Source: Endomicrobium sp. (GTDB lineage: Bacteria > Elusimicrobiota > Endomicrobiia > Endomicrobiales > Endomicrobiaceae). Taken from it: a DNA stretch of 7,021 nucleotides. Position 1 is the stretch's first letter. Each line of letters opens with the position of its first letter. Both the position numbers and the translations under genes were made by a program. Location: positions 1 to 7,021 of the forward strand of contig JAISKX010000208.1 of the NCBI GenBank assembly GCA_031260765.1, given 5' to 3'. Under the pieces are notes generated by a model. It worked only from the letters and a program-made list of their open reading frames with translations, did no database searches and was not told where the DNA came from. Shown one piece after another: positions 6,914 through 7,021 of this stretch.

Positions 6914-7021
6914 TGCGACCAAGCCAAACGAGCAATTAGTATCAGTTAGCTCCATACATTACTGCACTTCCACTTCTGACCTATCAAACTTGTAGTCTAC
7001 AAGCGCTCTTTAGGGAAACCT
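6914..7021 (-). rRNA. rrl: 23S ribosomal RNA, 3' end (partial)
   Basis: The minus strand reads the conserved 3' end of 23S rRNA, including GTAGACTACAAGTTTGATAGG and GGAGCTAACTGATACTAATTG, the counterpart of the E. coli GAGCTAACCGGTACTAAT. The gene continues beyond the right edge. I place the 3' end near GGCTTGGTCGCA, where the terminal stem with the 5' end normally closes. The 5' end is not in the window, so this boundary is approximate by several bases. Confidence 0.95.

Overview
This window is the core ribosome and RNA polymerase block of a bacterial chromosome, and every gene I can support lies on the minus strand. In transcription order, from high to low coordinates, it holds the 3' end of 23S rRNA, 5S rRNA, a small TM2-domain membrane protein, rplJ (L10), rplL (L7/L12), rpoB, and the first 454 codons of rpoC, which runs off the left edge. 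The plus-strand reading frames are shadows of these genes.

The organism is a bacterium with AT-rich DNA, by eye, and the standard genetic code. The RNA polymerase beta subunit has the long coiled insert before the [12 protein letters not shown] motif seen in many Gram-negative-type polymerases. Beta' carries an extra domain of roughly 175 residues absent from E. coli. The overall style reminds me of Elusimicrobiota (Endomicrobium-like) or a neighbouring phylum. That is a weak impression from memory, not a result.

Layout: 6914-7021 is 23S rRNA (partial). 6812-6913 is the 23S-5S spacer with three small hairpins and no tRNA. 6696-6811 is 5S rRNA. 6655-6685 is a perfect 11-bp GC-rich hairpin. 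6365-6625 is the TM2 gene. 6220-6364 is a structured leader with a perfect TATAAT box and a terminator-like hairpin just before rplJ. 5701-6219 is rplJ, 5241-5624 is rplL, and 5136-5240 is a spacer holding a long AU hairpin. 1359-5135 is rpoB, and 1-1362 is rpoC, overlapping rpoB by 4 bases.

How they work together: L10 and L12 form the ribosomal stalk that recruits translation GTPases, and beta and beta' form the catalytic core of RNA polymerase. Their joint operon is classical and normally autoregulated through L10 binding its own leader. Unusually, the rplK-rplA genes that normally precede rplJ are absent, and an rRNA operon end plus a TM2 gene stands there instead. I see no mobile element, CRISPR array or novel defence system. 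The points worth a second look are the rRNA/rplJ junction, the rplJ leader, the rplL-rpoB hairpin, the beta' insert, and the natural replacement of two residues in the rifampicin region of RpoB.
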